Below are positions 1 to 11,820 of a DNA stretch of 64,000 bases, in pieces. A program made the translations under genes and the position numbers. How positions within the stretch are numbered: position 1 is the first letter of the stretch; each line of letters starts with the position of its first letter. Source of the DNA: Marchantia polymorpha subsp. ruderalis (Eukaryota > Streptophyta > Marchantiopsida > Marchantiales > Marchantiaceae); contig AP031356.1 in NCBI GenBank assembly GCA_037833965.1, positions 11,492,501-11,556,500 on the forward strand, in the 5' to 3' direction. Under the pieces are notes generated by a model, which saw only the letters and a list, made by a program, of their open reading frames with translations, did no database searches and had not been told where the DNA came from.

Positions 1-1290
1 TCACTAACTCCTCGTCTTTGTTCTCCGCTTTCCTATCAGATTCTAATGGCATGATGTGTGCCTTGATAAATGCTTTCTTGATGTACGTGTGACATAGATT
101 GCCATGCTTCCTTAACATAATTCGCAGCATTAAGAAGATGAGCTTGATTTTCGTAAGCAGCTCCAGCAGCACCTCGTCGTAACCTTCGACCTGCTCTTTC
201 TTGTGAATTTTTGCTTCATTGTCTAATTGAAAAAAGTCCAGAATGTCCTTGAGATAAAGATATTAATATCGCTTCTTCAAAGCTGCGACTCTGCCCATAT
301 CGCAGGGTTGTTTTCAACTGATACAATTTGGAAAAAAGAAGGCGATCATAACGTTGTGACGTTCAAAAGCCTCAAAGTGCCCCGGCGCATTGTCCATCAA
401 CAAAAGGATCCGACGTCCAGTTCGTTTTTTCACTTCTGGCAGAAATATTTTGTTGAACCACTTTCAACATGTTTCCTTATACATCCAAGCTTTACATGGA
501 TTGAAATAAGGAACAGACCACTTATGATCCTTGATACATGTAGATTCTTTTGGTTTGCCGATCAAAGCGCCTCAAAGCCGATCAAAGGAATTTTGTGAGT
601 TTCAACTACGTTGGCACACACGATTAGAGAAATCTGATCTTTGGATTTTTTCTTCCTTCTGGTAGTCAAAATGTGTTTATCTGGCAATAGAAGACTGTAC
701 CTTGGCAAGAGACGGAAAAAAAGTCCTGTTTCGTCCATATTGTAAACGTTTTCCGGTTTATAATGAGCAATAGTCGCATAGAGCTCGTCCAAAGTTGATA
801 GCAATTGTGGATCGGTCTTGTTGACTTCAGCTCTTTCTCCGTGAAGCAACATCTTCTGCAACCCTCGTCGTTGCCTGAATCGACGTAGCCATTGCCATGA
901 CGTCTTGAAGTCGGTTTCCAATATCGATAAACTCACTGCAATGCTTTTCGCCTTGGCAATGGCGAGAGATGGTGGAACAAGAAGATTGGCTTGACGCATC
1001 GTGTCAATCCAGATGTAAAGCATGTCTTCAACCTCGGTGAAACAACCAAGTGACGATCAAAACGTATTTTGTTTAGCTTCTTCCCACATTAAAGTAGATC
1101 TTTCTAAAACCTGCTGCTGCTTCTCCCACACTTTTTTGATAGCGCCTACGCTCACATCGTATTCGCGCGCTATATAATTTTTACTATAAGAATTTGTTTT
1201 GCTCAGCTTCGCTACTATTTCGCATTGCTAAGACTCATTGAGACGTTTTCCATTTGTGTTCTTCAACATTTCAATAATGCGAAACGGTGA
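1..1290 (-). pseudogene. Degenerate Tigger/pogo (CENP-B-like) transposase
   Basis: Read leftward from about 1290, the minus strand encodes a pogo/Tigger transposase: a CENP-B-type helix-turn-helix (KLSKTNSYSKNYIAREYDVS, then VGAIKKVWEK), the DNA-binding extension around SWQWLRRFRQRRGLQK, and the DDE_1 catalytic core with NVYNMDETGLFFR near 740 and LLLMDNAPGHFEAF near 370. The longest intact stretch is 562-1023. The gene is dead: in-frame stops lie at 1228-1230, 1057-1059, 314-316 (where QPCDMG follows and Trp is expected) and 263-265. A short internal duplication near 575-592 shifts the frame just after the IPLIGF segment. The C-terminus is cut by the window edge. Confidence 0.85.
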
Positions 1291-1571
1291 AGGTGAAGAA
1301 TGAGTATGCTTGAGCACTTGGCCCGCTTAGATTGTTGCAGGACATGTTGAACATGAAGACGGAGCTCGTTATCGGAAGCTACTCTTTGAGTTAGGGAACC
1401 ACTCAACAAGTTATTGGCAAGGTTTGGAAAGAAAGAAAGCTACAGTAGCGTTGCCGAGAGTTTGCCGTGATGGCTTATGTTTCATGACAGATTTGTCTAA
1501 ACTACGCACCTACCGGCTAAGTACGCACAAAACTACTAGGTTCAAGGTGCGTACCTAACCGGAGACTACTG
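1..1571 (-). mobile_element. Tigger/pogo-type DNA transposon, 5' part, truncated by window edge
   Basis: On the minus strand the element starts at 1571 with CAGTAGTCTCCGGTTAGGTA, next to a TA dinucleotide (1572-1573), as expected for Tc1/mariner-pogo elements that insert at TA. It then runs leftward through a decayed transposase and leaves the window at position 1. The segment ccggctaagtacgcac at 1512-1527 is a near match to the inverted form of the terminus (about 1548-1563), giving a subterminal inverted repeat. The second terminus is not in the window. Family assignment rests on the transposase. Superfamily is fairly sure; the subfamily is not resolved. Confidence 0.75.
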
Positions 1572-1573
1572 TA
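1512..1573 (-). repeat. Terminal and subterminal inverted repeat of the Tigger element, with TA target
   Basis: The terminus CAGTAGTCTCCGG (minus strand from 1571) is followed by ttaggtacgcacc, and an inverted near-copy ccggctaagtacgcac lies at 1512-1527. This palindromic arrangement is probably the transposase-binding end. The TA at 1572-1573 is the expected target-site dinucleotide. Confidence 0.6.
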
Positions 1574-3555
1574 CTTTTGAATCTTTTGTGATACAAATAC
1601 AAATTTTAAATAGTTGCATGATATCGTGTATTTGCATTTTTTTACTAAGATGCATGTGTTTGTAAGATGACAATCATCTTTAAACTCTCCGAGTATCTAG
1701 TATTGATACACGATTGAAACTTTTGCATTTCAAAATTCATGATAATCTACTCAAGATATTATGTGATGTTTATTTCTTCTGGATTTAAACGGTTTTCAAG
1801 TATAATCATAAGCTATTAGATTTTTAAGAAAGTCAATCATTGACAACAATTTACATAGTGTGTGAAGTATTATAGACTATGAAATTTTATAGCCTAAAAA
1901 TTTATCATTCAAATGATTGACTTTTTATGAATCTAGATCATTATAAGGTAGGTGAATTTTCAACTTATTTATGCTAACAAGATCAAATTTTTAGCCATTA
2001 ATTTTATTGAAATAATGATTATCATTATTTTTTAATGATAAAATTTTAATAATGTCACGAGCAGAAGTTTTGATATAGATTATGCACAATTGCAAAAGGT
2101 AAAAATTTGAAAAATAATTTATACGTTTTACACTTCAAACATTATACAACAATTTAATATCAACAAAGTAATCTATTTAAAAATAATGAAATCAAATCTT
2201 TGAAGTTTTTGCAAAATTTCACATAATTATATTTATCAATTACTAGATTATGATGAAAAGTATGATGATGACAATAGATTGATTTTGAAAAAATAATAGT
2301 TGTATATTTTTAATATTTTTATTAAGTTTGATTTAAATATGTTCATGGAACATGAGATCTAATCATTGATTGATAAAAAATGGTGGAATTTAATGAAGAG
2401 TTCAAAAGTAAGAATCTTTACTCATAAATTCTTCTATTTTCTTATGAAAAAGCTTAGTGAGTTTAAGTGAAATATGTTCATGGAGCATGAAATGTAATCA
2501 TTGATTGATAATTACCATTTACCATAACAAGATGTGAAAGCTAATTAGTATTGCAAAAAAAAACAATATCTGAGCTCATACTGCATATACTATCTTTTTT
2601 TGATAGAAAATATATGTTAGATGACAAACACAATCTAACATAGGACAATTAGTAAAAGAGTAGAAACATCTTTAATGATTTAGCATTTTACTCATAAAAA
2701 CCGTGGACTACAACAAAGTATTTTTGATTGTAGCAAAATATTGCACAAATCAACTGATATGTAATTGATGTGATATTTGATTTAGTATTTCATGAGAAAA
2801 TTGTAATTAAAATATTTTTTTAGATATCTAGATAAAAAAATGCTACATTAGATAAAAAATTGATTTTAAGAGATAAAATTAAGAAGAATTGGTTTATAAA
2901 TATTGAAATAATAATATAGATAAAAATATGTTTAAAAGCAGTAGAATGCAAGGTTTGATAAGTATGTGAAAACATAACAATTTTCATGAAGTTTATTTGA
3001 TCTATTTGTATATATGAAACATGTGAATAGATTTGATCTTCTTTAGACTTAAAATTCATTGTTATGACTTGCTGATTTTAACAAAAAAATCAATTCGATG
3101 TTGATGAATGCAAGAATCAACTAAAGTTTGTCATTTATGATGAAAGATTTTGATAAATGCAAATTTATATATAAAAGTTGATGCTAATAAGAATTTGAAG
3201 AAATGGAAGCTATGACTATATCAACACAAGAATATCCAACTTGTCTATGAAAATTTGTTTTACATGGCTGATTTTACATGAATTTGAAATTTTTTGATCA
3301 CTTATTTTAATTTTTTTAATAAATGAAAATTTGATTTTTGCTATTGGGAAAAAAGATGTACATTTATCTTGATAAAAAAAGTAACTCAATGTATGTTTTG
3401 TTGTGCAATAGACATGAAATTGCTCTAGCCATGAATAAGGTGAAAAATTTCATATCAAATTGAGGATAAATATATTCAAAAGCCATGATAGAAGATTTCA
3501 ACAAAAATATATTATTATGTTTGATGTTTTATTAGACTTTGTCTAATTGATTTTA
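1574..3555. other. AT-rich spacer, no gene seen
   Basis: Very AT-rich, with stops in all frames. The open frames present (for example 2820-3059 minus) have low-complexity composition dominated by Ile, Phe, Asn and Lys and show no domain. The last few hundred bases may be decayed upstream parts of the copia remnant that follows, but I could not align them by eye. Confidence 0.6.
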
Positions 3556-3985
3556 AGATATGTTGATTTTGTAGAGAAGATCTAGACAAGAGAAAATCTA
3601 TAATTGGATATGCTTTTACCTTTGGTGATGGATGCATTTGAAGATTTTTTTTCAATGAATGAAAAATTTAATTCATAAGAAGAATTAAATGTGTTATGAA
3701 AATATTAAAAGAAAATAATTTATATAGCTTAATAGACTTATGCCTGAAATGAAATTCAAGTGCTATCATTATAATAAGTCTAATGCAATATATATTTTAG
3801 CTTATCAACTAATCTATAGCAAGAAGAACCATATCAATATCATGTTTTATTTTATCAAAAATACAGATGCCAATTACAATGTTGAGCTAGTCAAGATTAA
3901 AGTTAAATGTAATCTAACAGATGCATTGATAAAGTTATTGCCACAAAGAGTAATGAAAAATATTGTGTTGCCTAGATAGAAGATA
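3556..3985 (+). pseudogene. Ty1/copia polyprotein remnant (end of RT and RNase H)
   Basis: Around 3556-3650 the plus strand reads, with one frame slip, RYVDF then DLDKRKSIIGYAFTFGDG, matching the conserved copia segment GYVDSDYAGDLDKR..TTGYVF. From 3740 an open frame gives AIYILAYQLIYSKKNHINI, FYFI, VELVKIKVKCNLTDALIKLLP, which is the copia RNase H end (typically SAI.LA.NP..H.RTKHIDI, HF.R, V.T..N.AD..TK.L). In-frame stops, for example TGA after GDGC, and length loss make it a pseudogene. No LTR was identified around it. Confidence 0.75.
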
Positions 3986-4016
3986 ATTCAAAAAATTATA
4001 CAGAAACTTTGAAGTG

Positions 4017-4019
<3 letters not shown>

Positions 4020-4053
<34 letters not shown>
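4020..4053. repeat. (TA)n microsatellite
   Basis: Uninterrupted alternating TA for about 34 bases, directly downstream of the copia remnant. Confidence 0.95.
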
Positions 4054-4056
<3 letters not shown>

Positions 4057-5600
4057 TTTCCAACATGTAAATGGAAATAAGATCATTACCCATGCAATCT
4101 ATATTGCTCCTTGTGGAATAATATATGATGGAGGCAGATGGATGACATGTCACTTTCAACTAACAACTTTTATCTAAAAAGCATACAAATTTTTAGTGTG
4201 TTGATTTTCAATAATATTATGATCTTATCAATATGCACACATATAGAAAATTTACTACAAATCAACTTTATCCATATTTTAAATAATGTTCTCATTTAGT
4301 TTTAGATAACTAAAGATTTTTATATATGTGTTGACACCAATTTATTTCTAGTTAACTCTAGTTTATAGAACATTTTATATGAGGTTTCTTTCCATGATCA
4401 TGATGAAAGTAAATAAATATACGGCAAAACATGAATCAACGAAATGATTTTTAGGAGGTAATGAAAGTATTATTAATTCATATTACTTTTATTCTAGTTA
4501 GTGGAAAATTAATTACGCTCTTAGTATTAAAAGTAGCTGGTTATAACTCTCAATGACAAATGTCTGATGCAGGTTAACCATGCATTTCATAGTTTGACAC
4601 ACCATCCACTCTTCCTCTAGGTGGAATTTGAATTTTTTTCCACATTTATGTGATAAAGAGTAGTTTAGTAGAAATATATTCAGGTGTTGTTACCATTATT
4701 TCTAGTAGTTAACTTGTTACAATGTTAACTACATGGATTTGTGACACTAATTTTAGGTTTTTGAGTAAAAAAATTCCGAAATTTCTAATTTTTTTATTTC
4801 GAAGGTTTTATGAATCTTATGTTAGTGGATAATATTACTGATATTCACAAGAAAATTTTGATGGATTCGTATTTGAAATTTAGATTCGTTGAGTAATACA
4901 TGTAAATGTACCGTAATGAGATATATGTAGATGCAAATTTCTAATTTTGTTCAACTGTTGTAATTGAAGTAAAAGTGTTATTTATAATTCCAAAAGTAAC
5001 TAAAGAATATGAAGATAAGGGTATAAGAAAATAAGTTTGTCTTCAATTAGTATATACACATATAGTTGCATATTATCATGGATATTATAGATCATATCTT
5101 GCTGCCTTTTATATAGAAGATATTCATTTATTTAATATTCTCTCTTTTTTACAGTTTTCCAGATTTAACAATTTGAAAAAATAAACCATGATTATAAAGA
5201 TAACACATTCAAAGTAGTTGCTCCAATCTATTTCTTATTTTCACAGTTGAAAATTGAAAAGATTACATGTTTAAGTAAAACATTAGAGAAGAGAGATAAT
5301 TGATCTTTCTAGACAAAATTCACAGGATGATATTATGGAGTTATCTTGTCTGTGACAAATAACTTACAAAAAGAAGCTTGAAGCTTAGACGTCTATTGCA
5401 ATTTGTCTTCGTTGTGAATACCAGCTACAATTGTAAATAGTGGGTTGAGCTTATGAAAGTTCAAATCCCAGTGAAGACAACCCCAGGAAGGAAAATACAA
5501 AACACGGGTAAAAAGATTGGCAAAACCTATGGTAAAAAAATGAATGTAAACTTCTACAAGTGTACAGGATATTTCTAAACATGTGCGGCATATGTACTAT
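4054..5600. other. AT-rich spacer, no gene seen
   Basis: No coding stretch or recognisable element. Near 5405-5478 there is a tRNA-like arrangement (a six-base inverted pair and a B-box-like GTTCAAATC), but the T and D arms do not fold. Confidence 0.55.
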
Positions 5601-6933
5601 TTACTGCGCCTTCTTCTCCCCCCTGTGTCTGTCATAAGGCACAGGTTGAGGAAGCTTCTGGCTTTGCTCCGCTTTCTTTTCCTGCTCAGTCACATGAGGT
5701 TCAGCTGCATGCTTCTTTGGGTGCTCTGCCATGTACGTTGCTCGTTGTTCGGCGTAGGTCTCAAATGCGCGGGGAAGGAACATTGGGATGAGGAAGCAGA
5801 ACAGATTGATAATGAAATAAACTGTGTTTGCAACGGCCAGAGCACGTCCAAACAACATCCAGGCGTAATCCTGCAAATTTTCAAATCCTCAAAATATTTA
5901 GTATGACTGATTTACGGAAGCACTAATCCCCCTCATTGTTCCTCGGTCAGTCAGTGGGAACTTGCAGTCATACAACGGGGCCAACTCCAACTGGAATAGG
6001 AATGACAACTGTCTTTAATGAAAGGGAGTTAAGAGGTAATATTATATGGTACTCTAACTTCTATTCAATATTTACTTTCCAGTGCAAGTTTCAGCTTTGC
6101 TATACATCATAGTTGGATGCAAGTTGTGGCCGAGATATAACTCAAGCATTGTCTGAGCGATTATCTCACGCTGGTCCATAAAGTCTAAGTTTCTGAATGA
6201 TCCAAATATCTTGGCTGTTCATTTCTGAGTTCTTGGAAGAAGACATAGTAAAAAAATTGAAGTAAACATTCCTACAAAGCAAAGAGGGGAAGAGACTTAC
6301 GGGAAAGCGTGGGTCGAATGGATGATCGGGTTGGTTGGAGCTGTGAGCTTGTACGTGAGTCTTGCTGAAGGTGTCGACGGTCCAGTCGCACAAGGTGAAG
6401 ATTCTTCGAGTAGTGTACAGGATTGGCAGGAGAGCTCTCACGGGAAGGGAGAAAATGCTCAACCCACTGATGACGTTTTCACTGAGAACTTGGAAAGAGA
6501 GGAGGAAAAGATGAGGAGTAGCAGCTCGTACTGCATGTTGGTCACCACGGGCGAAGCCACCCAACACGTAGGCTAACGGAAGGAAGAGGCCGATGATTGT
6601 TCCGAGGATAACATAGAATTGGAAAAAGCGGTTACCTCTAAACACGTCCGGTACTCCTTTTGATCCATAACTCGGAAACACCATAGCAGACAATGCAAAT
6701 GCATATATCGATAGAATGACAGGAAAGGCCAGATCTATCAAGGGAACAAGACCACTGGCAGAGAACACAACAATGAAGGCAACAAGCTGCAACTCGATCA
6801 CTCGAAGTGATCCCATAATTCCTCCAAGACCCGAAGCTGAGTTCTCTTCACTCCTCTTCCGGAGCTCTCCTTCGCCAGGTGTGGTTCCAAGTTGTGAACT
6901 GCGAGGCCCCGAAGCTAATGTGGCGCCCGACAT
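5601..6933 (-). CDS. Plant multi-pass membrane protein, DUF7733-like, two exons (join 6933..6301, 5870..5601)
   Basis: Exon 1 runs from ATG at 6933 (MSGATLASG) to 6301, ending at a donor read as TTTCCC|GTAAGT. Exon 2 starts at 5870 after an acceptor read as TTTGCAG and ends at the stop at 5601. Both junctions are phase 0, giving 300 residues. The first 42 residues are polar and Ser/Gly-rich. Hydrophobic segments lie near 46-64, 68-88, 105-128, about 140-160, and about 222-246 at the start of exon 2 (ALAVANTVYFIINLFCFLIP). The charged Lys/Glu-rich tail suggests a cytosolic C-terminus. The pattern SASGLVP, RRIFTLCDW, GRALAVAN, PRAF resembles the plant family listed as DUF7733, whose function I do not know. 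The frame stays open through the intron to 6166, which mimics a longer single-exon gene. An upstream in-frame TTG at 6954 is not a credible start. Confidence 0.8.
5871..6300 (-). other. Intron of the DUF7733-like gene
   Basis: A 430-bp GT-AG intron. The donor is GTAAGT and the acceptor ends TTTGCAG. The first 135 bases happen to be open in the exon 1 frame, so a retained-intron transcript would add about 45 unrelated residues before a stop. Confidence 0.75.
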
Positions 6934-7719
6934 CCTGACCACTCGACGTGCCAATTCTGTCTTTCACTTCGACAGTGATCACTCTTGCGAGGAAATAATT
7001 GATTGATGGACTCTCACACCTCCAGCAAACGCACAAAAATAAGCACAATTTTGTCTTTTGGACACAGAATTTCGCTTCAACGAGCGATGTGCTAGAACCA
7101 AAGAAATTACAACCTTTGGATGAATGGAACTCCACTGCTTCTGCTCGGATGAATCGCGAGGCTTTAACCCTCTGAAGGAACAACGTTGGAGAATCGCAAA
7201 AGTGCAGAGAAAGGCGGGGAAGCTGAATCTGGATCCAGGAGCAAGTAGACGCATGCGTCACTTGTCACCGCCGGGCACAGCCGCGTGGAAGCCTACTTGG
7301 ACTAATCTGCCACGTCGAGCCTCCAATCAAATGTCAGCAGCCCATTGTGCCAAGTGTCTGCGATGCTCTGTGACTGACGAGAACAGTGGTCCTTTGATTT
7401 GCAATTAGCTGATTTTTCAAAATTTCTACCTTCACATGATTGATTGACTTCATTTCTGAATATGTATTTATTTTTTTAAAGACTGGGTTTCTGTGTTTCT
7501 GCTTTATATAGGTAGGGAAAAAACAAAATTTCAAGTACTCCTAGGATCGGAGTCCACGATAAGTTTGCATCGTCGGGTCGCGAGTAAAGAATTTCTCCAC
7601 GACCTAATTTTATGTAATTGGGTCATTTGTCTGTGCTGGCTGTTGCTGACGCGATCTCGCGATGAAGTGATGCGCTGCGTAGTCTGGTAATGATGCACTA
7701 TGTCGGTCATGGTACTCAC

Positions 7720-9081
7720 CGTCCGCAGTCGTATTAGGAATACAGTGCTGAATCTCTCCACTCTTTGGCCAAATCTGAAAATCGAGTTTCAAGGGCAGAA
7801 TTCGACAGAGAGAGGTTGAATTTTTGGAGCTGGAGAAAGCGAATGTCTTAACAGGATACAACAGATCGCTCTCCACTATGCTCAGAGTCATGAATACATG
7901 GTTCTTGAGGTCCTCTGACTCTTCGACAACTGCAGTAAGTCACGTGAGATCGAGTCCGCATCTTCATTAGTATGACGCCCGGAGAGAAAACTGGTCATGT
8001 TCAGTCGTAACTCAACCAAGCTCAGAGTTGTTGCTTCATCGGTCGAAGTGAGGATGCAAGCCGATGCTCCTCCCTCCACCTCTCTTATGGATTTGTTCCT
8101 GCATGTGATTTTATAATTTTCTTATCTGTCATATTCCCATTTCGTGGCTTGAGAATTAGTTCAGCTGAACCCTTAGTATATGAAATGGTCAGACGGTACA
8201 CTTTCTCCACATCTGCAATCGTCTGGTGCTACGAAGGTAAGAGCAGTAAGATTAGCAAAGCAGCCAGTTCTTTAGATGACGCTGATCGATACAGTATTCT
8301 ACGATGGATTTCATGCCACTTGAGTTGCAGTAGAACAGTGGGGCAAGTTGTTCTCGGACCTGCAAGTTGTTCTTGTCACCCATAGGGGACACAGAAGTTG
8401 TGCAGGGTGCAATTTGGTTTGATTCTTTATGAGCGAACTGAAAAGAATATGATTCCAATATCTGGCGCACATTGTCACGAAAGCAGGTGTTGAGAATACG
8501 CATGCGTACTTGGGAGTTCCAGTTTGCGTTCCCAATTCATGACATCATTCCAAATCTGGACTTCCATGTACACTCTGTGCCATAGTGCAGAGAGGAAGAA
8601 TGCTGCTGCTCGTCATAGCAACACCCTATTACCATGGATCGTGCATTATTCTTGTCCCATCTGTGAGGAATATGACAGTCGCTTGGCACCTGGTCCCCTA
8701 AGCACTGGGTCAGAAAATACTTCTACCGAGTCTCTACAGAGCATCTGAACTCTCTGTCACAAGCCCCAACTGTTGCATCATAAAACGGATGCGAAAGTCA
8801 TCAATCGATTCCACAGTCGAAGCATTTACCTGGCAGAGAACAAACCTTCCTGGATTCAGTCCAGGAAGGTCTCTATCCTCAGTTAACAGGAGGAGCAGCC
8901 TCGGATTAGTGGTTACCAAGTACCCATCATAGACCTTATGCTCAGAATATGAACTGGAATTGAGTTGGCAGAGAGTTTGGTAATAGAGGACAGTATATTT
9001 TACTGAAGCGACCCTTTCAACATGCACAAACCTTATTCTCTGCATGGCATGACGAAGAAGCTCCTCAGTCCCTTCCCACAT
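7720..9081 (-). CDS. Probable multi-exon protein-coding gene, unrecognised; exon limits tentative
   Basis: The minus strand has several coding-like blocks joined by plausible splice sites. The first (from about 9081) reads RIRFVHVERVASVKYTVLYY and on to NPGRFVLCQ, followed by a GTAAAT donor. An acceptor after GGGCTTGTGACAG gives RVQMLCRDSVEVFSDPVLRG. Further blocks follow near 8640-8540 (VQIWNDVMNWERKLELPS), 8503-8252 (ILNTCFRDNVRQILESYSFQ), 8215-8130 (VEKVYRLTISYTKGSAELIL) and 7891-7720 (SIVESDLLYPVKTFAF), the last ending at a GTGAGT donor. Composition looks like a folded protein rather than random sequence. I do not recognise the family, and the exon chain is not fully consistent in phase, so it may be decayed or misjoined. 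The start and end of the gene are not established. Confidence 0.4.
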
Positions 9082-11504
9082 ACAGTATTCTCCAGTTTAC
9101 ACCACGAGGGTTGCACTTCGCGACCTTCATGCACATCTCTTTCGTACTGCTGACTGATTAGACGGTACAAACTTCTGACTATGACATACCCCACCCACCG
9201 CAGCAGTGTTATCTCTCTGCTCCGGTATGCTTTCGCTCATCATGTTCTCATCTCCAGTTCGTGCCCTGTCTTAGGGGTTTGAGAACGCCTGGCTAGTCTT
9301 CTTTCCAGTTCCACCGATAGTCATGGCTAACATCAACGCATCTACAGGTTCAGTATTTCAAGATGCCTACGTGTTTCCAGGTGCATAAAACGGACTGTTC
9401 TGGCCGGGTTTTGAACTCACGAGGAAAACAGAGCTCAGACATATTATGTGTGCCAGTGTGATCAAGGACAGGTTTGGGCATACAATCTGTAATCGTCATC
9501 AATCATCATCCCGATGTGCACTTGCGGGTAGACTTACAGCGAATCCGTGAAATTGATCATGTTCCACATTAGTACCCACTTATACCGGAACAGATTAACT
9601 TCTTAACGGGTAAAATAGATTATTCGAACAGAAGATAGAATTCTGTTCGAACGCATTGTGACGGGTAGACCAGGTTGTAGACATCACAGCTTCATATTGT
9701 GCAGGACTTCTTGTACAGAATTTAGAACCATTCTTATCCTTTAGGTAAATCAAATCTACGAAGTCAGGTTAAGCCGCAAGTGTGAACTATGATCCAGAGT
9801 CAATTCTCAATGTATGCGAGATTGCAGTACTTCGAGCAAGGATCCCAACTTCTTATTTAATCGTCACTTCTGCTTTTGAAAACTACATGCTAATGCATGA
9901 CTGAAGCCGAGATTCTGTTATTGCTATTTCTAGGGTTACTGAAGGTTACAGGCATCTGAAGCATATTCTCCTCCACAAAAATTTGGTGTCTCCAGGCACC
10001 ATCAGTAGTGCACAGTTTCGTTCACACTAGACCTTTTCAAAGTGCAATCACTTGATGTGCGCGACTTGTTGAAGCTCCGTCTGCCTGCAAGTTGAGGTTG
10101 TGTCTTGCTTCGAAAAAAATTACTTCATCGTCTGAAAGGGTATGTGGCGGCATGTTCAAAGAAGAAGATATATGTGTGTATCTGATACACACCTTGGCAT
10201 ATAAATATCCGTATAGCAAATGCAGTATTCACAAGTTACTACCGTCACCCTCTTATACGTCAAGTTGATACTTCGAACTGCATATATCATTCGATATATG
10301 CAGAATATCATTCGATGAAGATACATTCGTGAATCAGTATGTATTAACACTGAGAGGTCTAAGAGGTCTAAGTAGGCAGCAAGGAACCTCTTGGACATAA
10401 GCCTGATATGAGTGGACCTAGAGGAAACCACTAAGTTGAATCACAAGCTTAATCTAGGTGCCGGATATGGGAGTAATCATAAATTACAACCGATGCCTTA
10501 TATCCGGATCAAACACTCTCTCACCTCCTAGAGCAAAAAACTGTATCCACTATGGACAAGTTTAAAAACTACACTTTTTTACAAGTTAAAACTTGAAGCT
10601 CATTATCTACCGTGGTGCTATACAGCACTAAATATAAATTCCTAACACTTGATGCTTTGTGATCTCGAGAGATTGATTCATGATCATTAAGAACCTTATG
10701 ACCAGAGCTGGAGAGCTATCTCGATGAGCTTTCATGGAGATTGTAGATCAGACTCAGGCTAGCCTTGATCACATCTTGGTATTGCATTCAGACGCATTGT
10801 TGTTGCACACAGTTGGCTATCTCTGCCTCAGACACTGTCCATGTTGTAGCAACTTTGTACAATAAACACCCGTTAAGTTCATCTTTTGGGCCCATATAAT
10901 CGAATGGAAATGTGTAGAACGTGCGCGGGTGGATAATCAAGAGGCCTATGTCAAATGAAAATGCTACACAATTATTTACTCTGTGCAGAAGCTCAACTAG
11001 TTTTATTCCCAACTGCTCTCACCTGAATGGTGCTGAACTTCTACCTGTTTAGTTTGAGCATGGAACACCGGGTTCTCAGCGAACTTGATTGAGCTCTGCT
11101 TTGCTTATTCCAATTAAATATTGATTGGAATTCCCTGTCCGGAATCGTTCACCAGGTTTCTGAGCCAGCAAGTTTTTATTTGCAAAAACTCCAATAAAAT
11201 ATAATTTATGACATGATATTTTTCCTCCGGAGTTGATGTATTAACTGCAAGAAACAATTTGCTTTAGAGCTCCCATACGATTGAAATAGCGTACCCTAAG
11301 GTATCCTGAAGTAGAATTTTTGTTTTCTTGATTGGAGGCCCGATCGGTATGGGAGACTCCAACTGTTGTTTGTCCTTGTCTAAACTTTTTCCCAAAATTG
11401 TGTACTTCAAAAGTGTATCAAACATTGTTTACAAATTTAATCATTTTCTCGGCTGCACCATAATGTGTCTACTCGATTTAGCCATAAACTGCCAGACAAT
11501 TCCC
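9082..11504. other. Intergenic, nothing recognised
   Basis: Moderate AT content, only short open frames with no domain signature on either strand. Upstream exons of the minus-strand gene ending at 7720 could lie here, but I see no convincing coding block. Confidence 0.5.
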
Positions 11505-11820
11505 AGACTTACTATATGGCCAATGGATTTTGATTGAGCACAATAGCTTGCACATAGGGTATGTGTAAACAATCCATCTGAGCAAGGAGATTTTAGTGAT
11601 CAGACCAATCCTAGACTTACTATAAGGCCAATGTATTTTGATTGAGCACAATAGCTTGCATATAGGGTATGTGTAAACAATCCATATGAGCAAGGAGATG
11701 TTAGTGATCAGACCAATCCTAGACTTACTATATGGCCAATGTATTTTGATTGAGCACAATAGCTTGCATATAGGGTATGTGTAAACAATCCATCTGAGCA
11801 AGTAGATGTTAGTGATCAGA
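11505..11820. repeat. Tandem repeat, three copies of a 108-bp unit
   Basis: Units begin with agacttactata at 11505, 11613 and 11721 and are near identical; the third stops at 11820, slightly short of a full unit. The period is exactly 36 codons, which is why a repetitive minus-strand open frame (WIVYTYP.CKLLCSIKIHWP repeated) runs through. This is most simply a non-coding minisatellite-like duplication. Confidence 0.93.

Noticed and set aside
5405..5478. tRNA-like segment with paired ends and a B-box-like GTTCAAATC
   Set aside because: The T-stem arms do not pair and no D arm or A box is convincing; at best a tRNA-derived relic.
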